Assembly (NCBI GenBank): GCA_045106055.1
Contig: JBGCED010000087.1
Span: 1-5,027, forward strand
Reading direction: 5' to 3'
DNA from: JBGCED01 sp045106055
GTDB lineage: Bacteria; Pseudomonadota; Alphaproteobacteria; CBDDJK01
DNA: 5,027 nt
The stretch's first letter is position 1. Every line of letters begins with the position of its first letter. Shown piece by piece: positions 1-4,998 of this stretch. Under the pieces are notes generated by a model. The model ran no database searches, was not told where the DNA came from, and saw only the letters and a program-made list of their open reading frames with translations. Position numbers and translations under genes: made by a program.

Positions 1-21
1 TTTTATAAGCCCCTTATAAAA
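1..21. repeat. AT-rich 9-bp inverted repeat beside the terminator, repeated at 67-77
   Basis: TTTTATAAG (1-9) and CTTATAAAA (13-21) form a perfect inverted repeat with a 3-nt centre. The sequence TTTTATAAGCC at 1-11 recurs exactly at 67-77, on the other side of the terminator hairpin. The arm at 13-21 can therefore pair either with 1-9, giving a second small hairpin, or with 67-75, extending the terminator stem outward. This pairing is seen directly; any function is inference. Confidence 0.6.
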
Positions 22-23
22 TA

Positions 24-61
24 AAAGCCCCCCTTAACGGATGATCATTAAGGAGGGCTTT
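24..61 (-). terminator. Rho-independent terminator of the BMP-family gene
   Basis: Two 14-nt arms (24-37 and 48-61) pair around a 10-nt loop. Read on the minus strand, the stem is fully paired with one G-U wobble. Read on the plus strand, the same position is a C-A mismatch, which favours minus-strand use. On the minus strand the stem is followed by a U-rich stretch (TTT, TA, TTTTAT). It begins 23 nt past the stop codon of the binding-protein gene, so it most likely ends that transcript. It might also work weakly for a convergent gene left of the window. Confidence 0.9.
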
Positions 62-84
62 ATAAATTTTATAAGCCAAATTGC

Positions 85-1104
85 TTAATAAGGGCAGCTA
101 TTATCCGTTTCATAATTATGAACTTGGATTTTGCCCGCGATAATATCGTTGCGTGCGCTTTCAATCGCAGCGGCGATTTCTGGGGTGATTAATGCGCGGT
201 TATTGTCATCAATCGCAATCCCGACCCCTTCTTCGGCAATGCCCAGATTTTGAACGCCAGCGGTAAATTCGCCATTCATTACATCCATAAAGGTTTGGTA
301 AGCGGCAAGATCAACGCGCTTTAACATGGATGTTAACACGCTGCCTGGTGCAAGATGATTTTGATTTGAATCAACCCCGATTGAATATTTACCAGCATCG
401 GCTGCGGCTTGAATAACGCCAAGCCCTGTACCGCCCGCTGCTTGATATATCACATCTGCGCCGCGATCAATTTGACTGCGTGTAAGTTCCGCCCCTTTTA
501 CAGGATCATTCCATGCAGTAGGGGTAGTTCCCGTCATATTTTGATAAACTTCCATCGATGGATCAACCGATTTTGCACCACCAACATATCCGCAAGCAAA
601 TTTACGAATTAGGGAAATATCCATGCCCCCAACAAAGCCAACCTTGTTGGTTTCGCTGGTCATGGCAGCTGCGATTCCTGCCAAATAGCTGCCTTCATGT
701 TCTTTAAATGCATATTGGCGTAAATTGGGTGCATCAAGCCAAGAAACATCAATGATCGCAAATTGACGATCTGGATAATCGGCGCTGACGGCTGCGATTG
801 CATCGGCTTGTGCAAAACCGACCCCAAGCAAGATGGTTGCCCCGCGATCCATCATGCGGCGCATTGCCTGTTCGCGCTGGGAATCATTGGTGACCTCAAA
901 TTCCATCACTTCAATTCCTGTTTCATCGATGAAACGCTTAACGCCTGTCCATACGCCTTCATTAAAGGATTTGTCAAATTTCCCCCCGCGATCAAAAATA
1001 ACCGCAGGTTTTATTTCATCCGCTTGTGCCTTGGTTTGCATATCAAACAAGGGGGCAGAAACGGTAATCATAGCAGCCACAGCGCAGCTTAGTAATTTTT
1101 TCAT
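85..1104 (-). CDS. BMP-family (PnrA-like) ABC transporter substrate-binding protein
   Basis: This 339-residue periplasmic solute-binding protein belongs to the Bmp/Med/TmpC (PnrA) family, whose characterised members bind purine nucleosides for an ABC importer. Residues 1-28 look like a Sec signal peptide: KK, a hydrophobic core, and a likely cut after AQA (26-28). Family motifs run in order: GGKFDKSFNEG (40-50) in the ligand-binding N-lobe, VGFVGGMD (155-162), FACGY (169-173), AAGGTGLGVIQAA (222-234), IGVDSNQ (242-248) and LTSMLKRVD (257-265). The length is normal and the protein looks intact. An AAAAGG ribosome-binding site lies 8 nt before the ATG, and a promoter is visible upstream. A terminator follows at once, and no permease or ATPase gene is in the window, so the transporter partners must be elsewhere. 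A nucleoside ligand is likely from the family but not proven; other BMP proteins may take different solutes. Confidence 0.92.
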   Translation of the reverse strand: MKKLLSCAVAAMITVSAPLFDMQTKAQADEIKPAVIFDRGGKFDKSFNEGVWTGVKRFIDETGIEVMEFEVTNDSQREQAMRRMMDRGATILLGVGFAQADAIAAVSADYPDRQFAIIDVSWLDAPNLRQYAFKEHEGSYLAGIAAAMTSETNKVGFVGGMDISLIRKFACGYVGGAKSVDPSMEVYQNMTGTTPTAWNDPVKGAELTRSQIDRGADVIYQAAGGTGLGVIQAAADAGKYSIGVDSNQNHLAPGSVLTSMLKRVDLAAYQTFMDVMNGEFTAGVQNLGIAEEGVGIAIDDNNRALITPEIAAAIESARNDIIAGKIQVHNYETDNSCPY

Positions 1105-1112
1105 TTATCTAA

Positions 1113-1118
1113 CCTTTT
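1113..1118 (-). promoter_or_regulatory. Ribosome binding site of the BMP-family gene
   Basis: On the minus strand AAAAGG lies 8 nt before the ATG at 1102-1104. It supports this start, which retains the full signal peptide, over the internal Met at residue 12, which would destroy it. Confidence 0.75.
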
Positions 1119-1160
1119 ATGTGTTTATTGATTAATTTAAAAGCGACCTCAATCTTAATA

Positions 1161-1193
1161 GACAACATTATAATCATATTATGATCGCTTGTC
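1161..1193. promoter_or_regulatory. Candidate operator: palindrome inside the promoter spacer
   Basis: ATCATA (1173-1178), T (1179) and TATGAT (1180-1185) form a perfect 13-bp palindrome sitting wholly between the -10 and -35 boxes. A weaker outer pair, GACAA (1161-1165) and TTGTC (1189-1193), brackets it with a centre 2 bp away. A regulator bound here would cover RNA polymerase's contact region, so repression is the natural guess. The sequence is AT-rich, so a chance palindrome is possible, and no known regulator family is recognised. Confidence 0.4.
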
Positions 1194-1195
1194 AT
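1167..1195 (-). promoter_or_regulatory. Sigma70-like promoter of the BMP-family gene
   Basis: On the minus strand, ATGACA (1190-1195; five of six matches to TTGACA) is followed by exactly 17 bp and a perfect TATAAT (1167-1172). Transcription would start near 1160, leaving a 5' leader of about 55 nt before the ATG. This is the best promoter in the window and indicates that the binding-protein gene is transcribed separately from the acs cluster upstream, although no terminator separates them. Confidence 0.75.
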
Positions 1196-1214
1196 CAATT
1201 TATATAGATAGAAA

Positions 1215-2093
1215 TTATTTGGCGCGCAATAGATTTTGAATTAGGCTTGAAGTATCTTGGCGGCCCTTTCCTTGTGCTTGTAAAACAGCATAAAATTGAT
1301 CAATGATTGCGGTAATTGGCAGTTGGCTTTGGTTCTGATTTGCTTCTTCAAGGCATATCCGCAAATCTTTGCGCATCCAATCAATCGCAAAGCCAAAATC
1401 AAATTCATCTTTGACCATGGTGGTGGCGCGGTTTTGCATTTGCCATGATCCTGCTGCGCCGCCTGAAATGGCAGCAAGCACCTTGTCCATATCAAGCCCC
1501 GCATTCACGCCAAAGGCAACCCCTTCGCTTAATGCTTGCACCAGACCTGCAATGCAAATTTGATTGACCATCTTGGTTAGCTGCCCCGCGCCATGCGCGC
1601 CGATTAAATTCACCGCTTTTGCGTAATGATCAAGCAAAGGCAGCACTTTATCAAAAACCGCCTGATCCCCGCCAACCATGATGGATAATTGCCCATTTAC
1701 CGCACCAACTTCACCGCCCGATACGGGCGCATCCAGAAAATCAATGGCGGCTGTTTTTGCCTGATCTGCAATGCGCCGCGCGATTGCTGCGGATGCGGTT
1801 GTATGGTCAATTAAAATACTGCCCGCTTTCATATGGGCAATCGCACCTGTTTCTGGATCAAGCAAAATTTGCTCAAGATCCGAATCATCCCCAACGCATA
1901 GCATGACAAGATCAGCATCTTTCACGCAAGCCGCAATCGTGTCTGCGCTGCTATGATCGGGATGTGCTTGCTGCCATTTTTCAGCTTTGCTATGGGTGCG
2001 GTTATAAACCGTCACTGCCGCACCTGATTTTTGTGCCAGATGTCCAGCCATGTGATAGCCCATCACCCCCAGCCCGATAAAGCCAATCTTCAT
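1215..2093 (-). CDS. NAD(P)-dependent beta-hydroxyacid dehydrogenase (3-hydroxyisobutyrate dehydrogenase family)
   Basis: This 292-residue cytoplasmic oxidoreductase belongs to the family that includes 3-hydroxyisobutyrate dehydrogenase, tartronate semialdehyde reductase and glyoxylate/succinic semialdehyde reductase. The N-terminal Rossmann fold starts with GFIGLGVMGYHMA (4-16). NRT at 31-33, after the second strand, fits NADP(H) better than NAD(H), which usually has an acidic residue there. The substrate motif DAPVSGG is at 121-127. The catalytic lysine is K174 in GAGQLTKMVNQ (168-178), and a conserved KD pair is at 242-243 in the helical C-terminal domain. Length is typical and nothing is broken. 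AAGGA lies 9 nt before the ATG. It starts 19 bp after the DUF1244 gene and is probably last in the acs operon. The exact substrate cannot be read from the sequence, so no gene symbol is given. Confidence 0.92.
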   Translation of the reverse strand: MKIGFIGLGVMGYHMAGHLAQKSGAAVTVYNRTHSKAEKWQQAHPDHSSADTIAACVKDADLVMLCVGDDSDLEQILLDPETGAIAHMKAGSILIDHTTASAAIARRIADQAKTAAIDFLDAPVSGGEVGAVNGQLSIMVGGDQAVFDKVLPLLDHYAKAVNLIGAHGAGQLTKMVNQICIAGLVQALSEGVAFGVNAGLDMDKVLAAISGGAAGSWQMQNRATTMVKDEFDFGFAIDWMRKDLRICLEEANQNQSQLPITAIIDQFYAVLQAQGKGRQDTSSLIQNLLRAK

Positions 2094-2112
2094 ATCAACA
2101 AATCCTTTTTAT

Positions 2113-2418
2113 TTAATGTGGGGGGTTTTTAGAGATTGATCGCTGATATTCAGCCATTTTCTCGGCGCTTTCTTCTTGCTTATAACGCTTTGACCATTCG
2201 GCATAATCCATGCCATAAACATGGCTGCGGGCTTCATCTTTGCTAAGTTCAACCCCTTGTGCTTGTGCGCCTTGCTGATACCAGCGGCTAAGGCAATTTC
2301 GGCAAAAGCCCGACAGAATCATCAAATCAATATTTTGCACATCGGTTCGATTTTGAAAATGGGCAATTAAGGTTCTAAAGGCGGCGGCCTCTGCGTTTAT
2401 TTGGGCTTGTTCATCCAT
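2113..2418 (-). CDS. DUF1244 family protein of unknown function
   Basis: This small soluble protein of 101 residues matches the DUF1244 pattern, a family common in proteobacteria with no established function. The core signature runs from RTDVQNIDLM (24-33) into GFCRNCLSRWY (37-47), followed by VYGM (67-70) and a conserved Trp at 75. C39 and C42 form a CxxC pair, which could bind metal or be redox-active; this is inference. The polar tail (about 80-101) is variable, and there is no signal peptide or membrane segment. AGGAG lies 6 nt before the ATG, the clearest ribosome-binding site in the cluster. It lies 44 bp after pncC and 19 bp before the dehydrogenase gene, consistent with one operon. 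A short palindrome sits just upstream. Confidence 0.88.
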   Translation of the reverse strand: MDEQAQINAEAAAFRTLIAHFQNRTDVQNIDLMILSGFCRNCLSRWYQQGAQAQGVELSKDEARSHVYGMDYAEWSKRYKQEESAEKMAEYQRSISKNPPH

Positions 2419-2424
2419 ATTATG

Positions 2425-2429
2425 CTCCT
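2425..2429 (-). promoter_or_regulatory. Ribosome binding site of the DUF1244 gene
   Basis: AGGAG on the minus strand, 6 nt before the ATG at 2416-2418. It fixes the start and contrasts with pncC just upstream, which has no such site. Confidence 0.8.
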
Positions 2430-2438
2430 ATTTTTATG

Positions 2439-2453
2439 ATTCTTACTAAGAAT
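2439..2453. repeat. 15-bp perfect palindrome between pncC and the DUF1244 gene
   Basis: ATTCTTA (2439-2445) and TAAGAAT (2447-2453) are perfect inverted arms around one base. In the minus-strand RNA it could fold into a weak 6-bp hairpin with a 3-nt loop, 10 nt upstream of the DUF1244 ribosome-binding site. It is not followed by a U-tract, so it is not an intrinsic terminator. It may be an operator, an RNA-stability element, or chance. Confidence 0.4.
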
Positions 2454-2462
2454 GATGTGGGG

Positions 2463-2969
2463 TTAAGAAGGCGTGTTTTCAACCAGCAGCATTAATGCTT
2501 TCACGCCTTCAAAGACGCTGTGCATTCGCACCTGATCGCGGTTTTTTTCTTCAAAATAAAACCGCAGGGTTGATGGCGGCTTGCCGCGATGGCAAAGCCC
2601 CATATAGACCAATCCAGCGGGCTTATTTTCAGATTGACCAGGTCCTGCAACCCCTGTGACGCTAAGGCTAAGCTGGGCATTGGGGGCTTGTTGAAGCGCG
2701 CCCACTGCCATGGCGGCTGCAACTTCGGGGGATACCGCGCCATGCTGGTTGATTAAGCCCATATCCACCCCCAGCAGATCATGCTTCATGCGATTGGAAT
2801 AGGTGACAAATCCGCCCTCTATTGCATCAGATGCGCCTGCAACAGCGGTAAGCGCGCCCGCAATCAGCCCGCCTGTGCAGGATTCTGCAACCACAATCCG
2901 CGCCCTAGCAGCGCAAGCATCACGGATTAAGGTGCGTGCATGCTGCGCGATTTCCGCCTGAATATCCAT
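2463..2969 (-). CDS. pncC: CinA C-terminal-domain protein, probable nicotinamide-nucleotide amidase (NMN deamidase)
   Basis: This 168-residue protein is a stand-alone CinA C-terminal domain, the form shown in bacteria to hydrolyse NMN to nicotinate mononucleotide and ammonia in the pyridine nucleotide cycle. Visible motifs are AESCTGG (28-34), with S30 as the likely nucleophile, GGFVTYSN (52-59), K62, GAVSPEVAAAMA (77-88), TGVAGPG (105-111) and KPAGLVY (116-122). There is no N-terminal molybdopterin-binding-like half as in full-length CinA, and this short form is usual in proteobacteria. The ATG lies 16 bp after the acs stop codon. The same frame is closed by a stop at 2982-2984, so no earlier start exists. 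No Shine-Dalgarno sequence is seen before it, which suggests coupling to acs translation. The family call is firm. The enzymatic role rests on family knowledge. Confidence 0.9.
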   Translation of the reverse strand: MDIQAEIAQHARTLIRDACAARARIVVAESCTGGLIAGALTAVAGASDAIEGGFVTYSNRMKHDLLGVDMGLINQHGAVSPEVAAAMAVGALQQAPNAQLSLSVTGVAGPGQSENKPAGLVYMGLCHRGKPPSTLRFYFEEKNRDQVRMHSVFEGVKALMLLVENTPS

Positions 2970-2985
2970 TATACGCGCTGATTAT

Positions 2986-4929
2986 TTAGCTTTTTCGGTT
3001 TTGGCGATTCTCAATCAAATGATCCACCACCGAAGGGTCTGCCAAGGTTGAGGTATCCCCCAAGCTTCCAAAATCATCCTCGGCAATTTTGCGTAAAATG
3101 CGCCGCATGATTTTACCAGAACGGGTTTTAGGGAGGCTGGGCGCCCATTGCAGCCAATCAGGGGATGCAATCGGACCAATATCTTTGCGCACCCAGTTGA
3201 CCAATTCTTTTTTAAGCGCATCGGTTGGCTCAATCCCTGTTTTTAAGGTGACATACGCATAAATGCCTTGCCCCTTAATATCATGGGGCGCGCCCACAAC
3301 GGCGGCTTCTGCGGTGGCTTCATGTTCCACCAGCGATGATTCAATTTCTGCTGTTCCCATGCGGTGACCCGATACATTGATCACATCATCAACCCGCCCT
3401 GTGATCCAATAATAGCCATCTTCATCGCGCCTGCAACCATCGCCTGTAAAATATTTCCCTTTATAGGTTGAAAAATAAGTTTGCATAAAGCGTTCATGGT
3501 CGCCGTACAGGCTGCGCATTTGCCCTGGCCAAGATGCGGTGATAACCAAATTACCCGCACATGCGCCTGCAAGCACTTTTCCGTCATTATCAACAATTTG
3601 CGGTTCAACCCCAAAGAAAGGCAGGGTTGCTGATCCTGGCTTTAGGTTAATTGCCCCAATCAGTGGCGAGATTAAAATCCCCCCCGTTTCGGTTTGCCAC
3701 CATGTATCCACAATCGGGCAGCGACCATCGCCAATGACATCATAATACCATTGCCATGCTTCTGGGTTAATTGGTTCGCCCACCGATCCAAGCACCCGCA
3801 AGCTGCTGCGCGATGTGGATTTAACAGGATCATCCCCTTCGCGCATCAAAGCGCGGATTGCGGTTGGCGCGGTATAGAAAATATTGACCTGATGCTTATC
3901 AATGACTTGCCAAAAACGCGCGCTGTCTGGATAATTTGGCACCCCTTCAAACATTAAGGTAATTGCGCCATTTGCAAGCGGGCCGTAAACAATATAGCTA
4001 TGCCCCGTGACCCAGCCAACATCCGCCGTACACCAATAAACCTCACCATCATGGTAATCAAAAATATATTCATGGGTCATGCTGGCATATAACAAATAAC
4101 CGCCCGTTGTATGCAATACCCCTTTGGGTTTGCCCGTTGACCCTGAAGTATAAAGAATGAATAAAGGATCTTCTGCATTCATCGGTTCTGGGTTGCACAC
4201 AGCATCCGCAGCAGCGCACGCGCTTTCATACCAATGATCGCGCCCATCAACCCAATCAATCTTGCCGCCTGTGCGCTTAACGACCACAACCGCTGTCACT
4301 GACGGGCAGCTGGTTAATGCCTGATCCACATTTGCCTTTAAGGGCACTTTTTTGCTGCCCCGCAGCCCCTCATCCGCTGTGATGACCAATTTACATTCGC
4401 AATCTTGAATGCGATTTGCAAGCGCGTCTGGTGAAAAACCGCCAAACACGATGGAATGCACCGCGCCAATTCTGGCACAAGCCAGCATCGCCACCGCTGC
4501 TTCTGGGATCATTGGCATATAGATGCAAATGCGATCCCCCTTAACCACGCCTTGTGCTTTCAACACATTCGCCAGCCTGCACACTTTTTCATATAATTCT
4601 TGATAGGTGATTTTGCTGTCTTCGCTTGGGTCATCCCCCTCCCAAATAATTGCCGTTTGATTGCCGCGCTTTTCAAGATGGCGGTCAATGCAATTATAGG
4701 CAACATTTAATGCGCCATCTTCAAACCATTTGATCGAGACATTCGGCAGGTTAAAATCAACATCGCGAATCTTGGTTGGAAAATTAATCCAATCCAGTCG
4801 TTTGGCTTGATTTGACCAATATTCATCGGGCAGATGCACCGATTGCGCATATAATTCGCCATATTGCTCGTTATTAATCAGCGCATAATCGCGTGTTTTT
4901 TGATCAACTTTATAAATGCCATGATCCAT
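2986..4929 (-). CDS. acs: Acetyl-CoA synthetase (acetate--CoA ligase, AMP-forming)
   Basis: Acs converts acetate, ATP and CoA to acetyl-CoA, AMP and pyrophosphate in the cytoplasm, feeding acetate into central metabolism. The 647-residue length is normal for the family. The N-terminal ACAS domain (about 22-80) includes YGELYAQSV and EYWSNQAKRLDWI. The adenylate-forming core has the P-loop TSGSTGKPKG (261-270), TADVGWVTGHSY (301-312) and DTWWQTETGG (408-417); the Trp in this motif sets the small acyl pocket in characterised Acs enzymes. YFTGDG (493-498) and GRVDDVINVSGHR (511-523) lead to the hinge and C-terminal domain, which ends with PKTRSGKIMRR (600-610). K606 is the lysine acetylated in related enzymes, so control by acetylation and deacetylation is likely. 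GGGGGA lies 5 nt, and AAGGA 12 nt, before the ATG. The next Met is residue 139, so this start is secure. It is first in the cluster. Confidence 0.97.
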   Translation of the reverse strand: MDHGIYKVDQKTRDYALINNEQYGELYAQSVHLPDEYWSNQAKRLDWINFPTKIRDVDFNLPNVSIKWFEDGALNVAYNCIDRHLEKRGNQTAIIWEGDDPSEDSKITYQELYEKVCRLANVLKAQGVVKGDRICIYMPMIPEAAVAMLACARIGAVHSIVFGGFSPDALANRIQDCECKLVITADEGLRGSKKVPLKANVDQALTSCPSVTAVVVVKRTGGKIDWVDGRDHWYESACAAADAVCNPEPMNAEDPLFILYTSGSTGKPKGVLHTTGGYLLYASMTHEYIFDYHDGEVYWCTADVGWVTGHSYIVYGPLANGAITLMFEGVPNYPDSARFWQVIDKHQVNIFYTAPTAIRALMREGDDPVKSTSRSSLRVLGSVGEPINPEAWQWYYDVIGDGRCPIVDTWWQTETGGILISPLIGAINLKPGSATLPFFGVEPQIVDNDGKVLAGACAGNLVITASWPGQMRSLYGDHERFMQTYFSTYKGKYFTGDGCRRDEDGYYWITGRVDDVINVSGHRMGTAEIESSLVEHEATAEAAVVGAPHDIKGQGIYAYVTLKTGIEPTDALKKELVNWVRKDIGPIASPDWLQWAPSLPKTRSGKIMRRILRKIAEDDFGSLGDTSTLADPSVVDHLIENRQNRKS

Positions 4930-4934
4930 GATTT

Positions 4935-4946
4935 TCCCCCATCCTT
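4935..4946 (-). promoter_or_regulatory. Ribosome binding region of acs
   Basis: On the minus strand AAGGA (4942-4946) and GGGGGA (4935-4940) are adjacent purine-rich stretches, 12 and 5 nt before the ATG. Neither has the optimal spacing together with a full consensus, so which one the ribosome uses is uncertain. Confidence 0.55.
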
Positions 4947-4949
4947 AGA

Positions 4950-4982
4950 TTTATGATTTATTTTTTAAATTTTAATCATAAA
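4950..4982. promoter_or_regulatory. Candidate operator: 9-bp dyad upstream of acs
   Basis: TTTATGATT (4950-4958) and AATCATAAA (4974-4982) are perfect inverted arms separated by a 15-bp T/A-rich spacer, with arm centres 24 bp apart. The dyad spans the candidate -10 box and the expected transcription start. If the start is near 4963, only one arm would be transcribed, so it would act as a DNA site rather than an RNA hairpin. Base composition is very AT-rich, so chance cannot be ruled out. Confidence 0.4.
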
Positions 4983-4998
4983 ACCAGCAGCATTGCAA
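4970..4998 (-). promoter_or_regulatory. Weak candidate promoter of acs
   Basis: On the minus strand TTGCAA (4993-4998) is followed by 17 bp and TTAAAA (4970-4975). The -35 is fair and the -10 is poor. An alternative -10, TATGAT (4975-4980), matches better but has no -35 at the right distance. A start near 4963 would give a leader of about 34 nt. The gene may need an activator or another sigma factor, or the true promoter may lie right of the window. Confidence 0.35.

Larger units (their letters stand above)
1215..4929 (-). other. Probable operon: acs, pncC, DUF1244 gene, beta-hydroxyacid dehydrogenase gene
   Basis: Four genes on the same strand are separated by 16, 44 and 19 bp, with no intrinsic terminator in any gap. 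None of the gaps contains a convincing promoter. After the last gene (1214 leftward) no terminator hairpin is visible either, so some transcripts could read through into the BMP-family gene, which also has its own promoter. Co-transcription is inferred from spacing only. Confidence 0.65.

Noticed and set aside
109..122. 14-bp perfect palindrome TTCATAATTATGAA within the 3' end of the BMP gene
   Set aside because: It lies in codons for the ordinary C-terminal HNYE segment, and there is no nearby start site; it is probably chance.
1084..1104. Possible lipoprotein signal (LLSC at residues 4-7) in the BMP protein
   Set aside because: The cysteine is at residue 7, too close to the N-terminus to leave a hydrophobic stretch before it. 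A normal Sec signal ending in AQA at 28 fits better.
409..1135. Plus-strand open frames of 67, 109 and 100 codons opposite the BMP gene
   Set aside because: They lie antisense to a complete, well-recognised gene, their translations resemble no known family, and no ribosome-binding site or promoter supports them.
1105..1160. Purine riboswitch in the leader of the BMP gene
   Set aside because: The leader from the predicted start is only about 55 nt, AT-rich, and lacks the three-stem arrangement with conserved loops.
2118..2128. C6/A5 run at the end of the DUF1244 gene as a phase-variable tract
   Set aside because: A one-base slip would change only the last few residues beyond the conserved domain, so it has no plausible switching effect.
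2968..2973. TATAAT on the minus strand overlapping the pncC start codon as a promoter -10
   Set aside because: There is no acceptable -35 at 16-18 bp, and the transcript would start inside pncC.
3539..3957. Plus-strand open frames of 68 and 87 codons opposite acs
   Set aside because: They are antisense to conserved core motifs of acetyl-CoA synthetase, and their proteins show low-complexity, unfamily-like composition.
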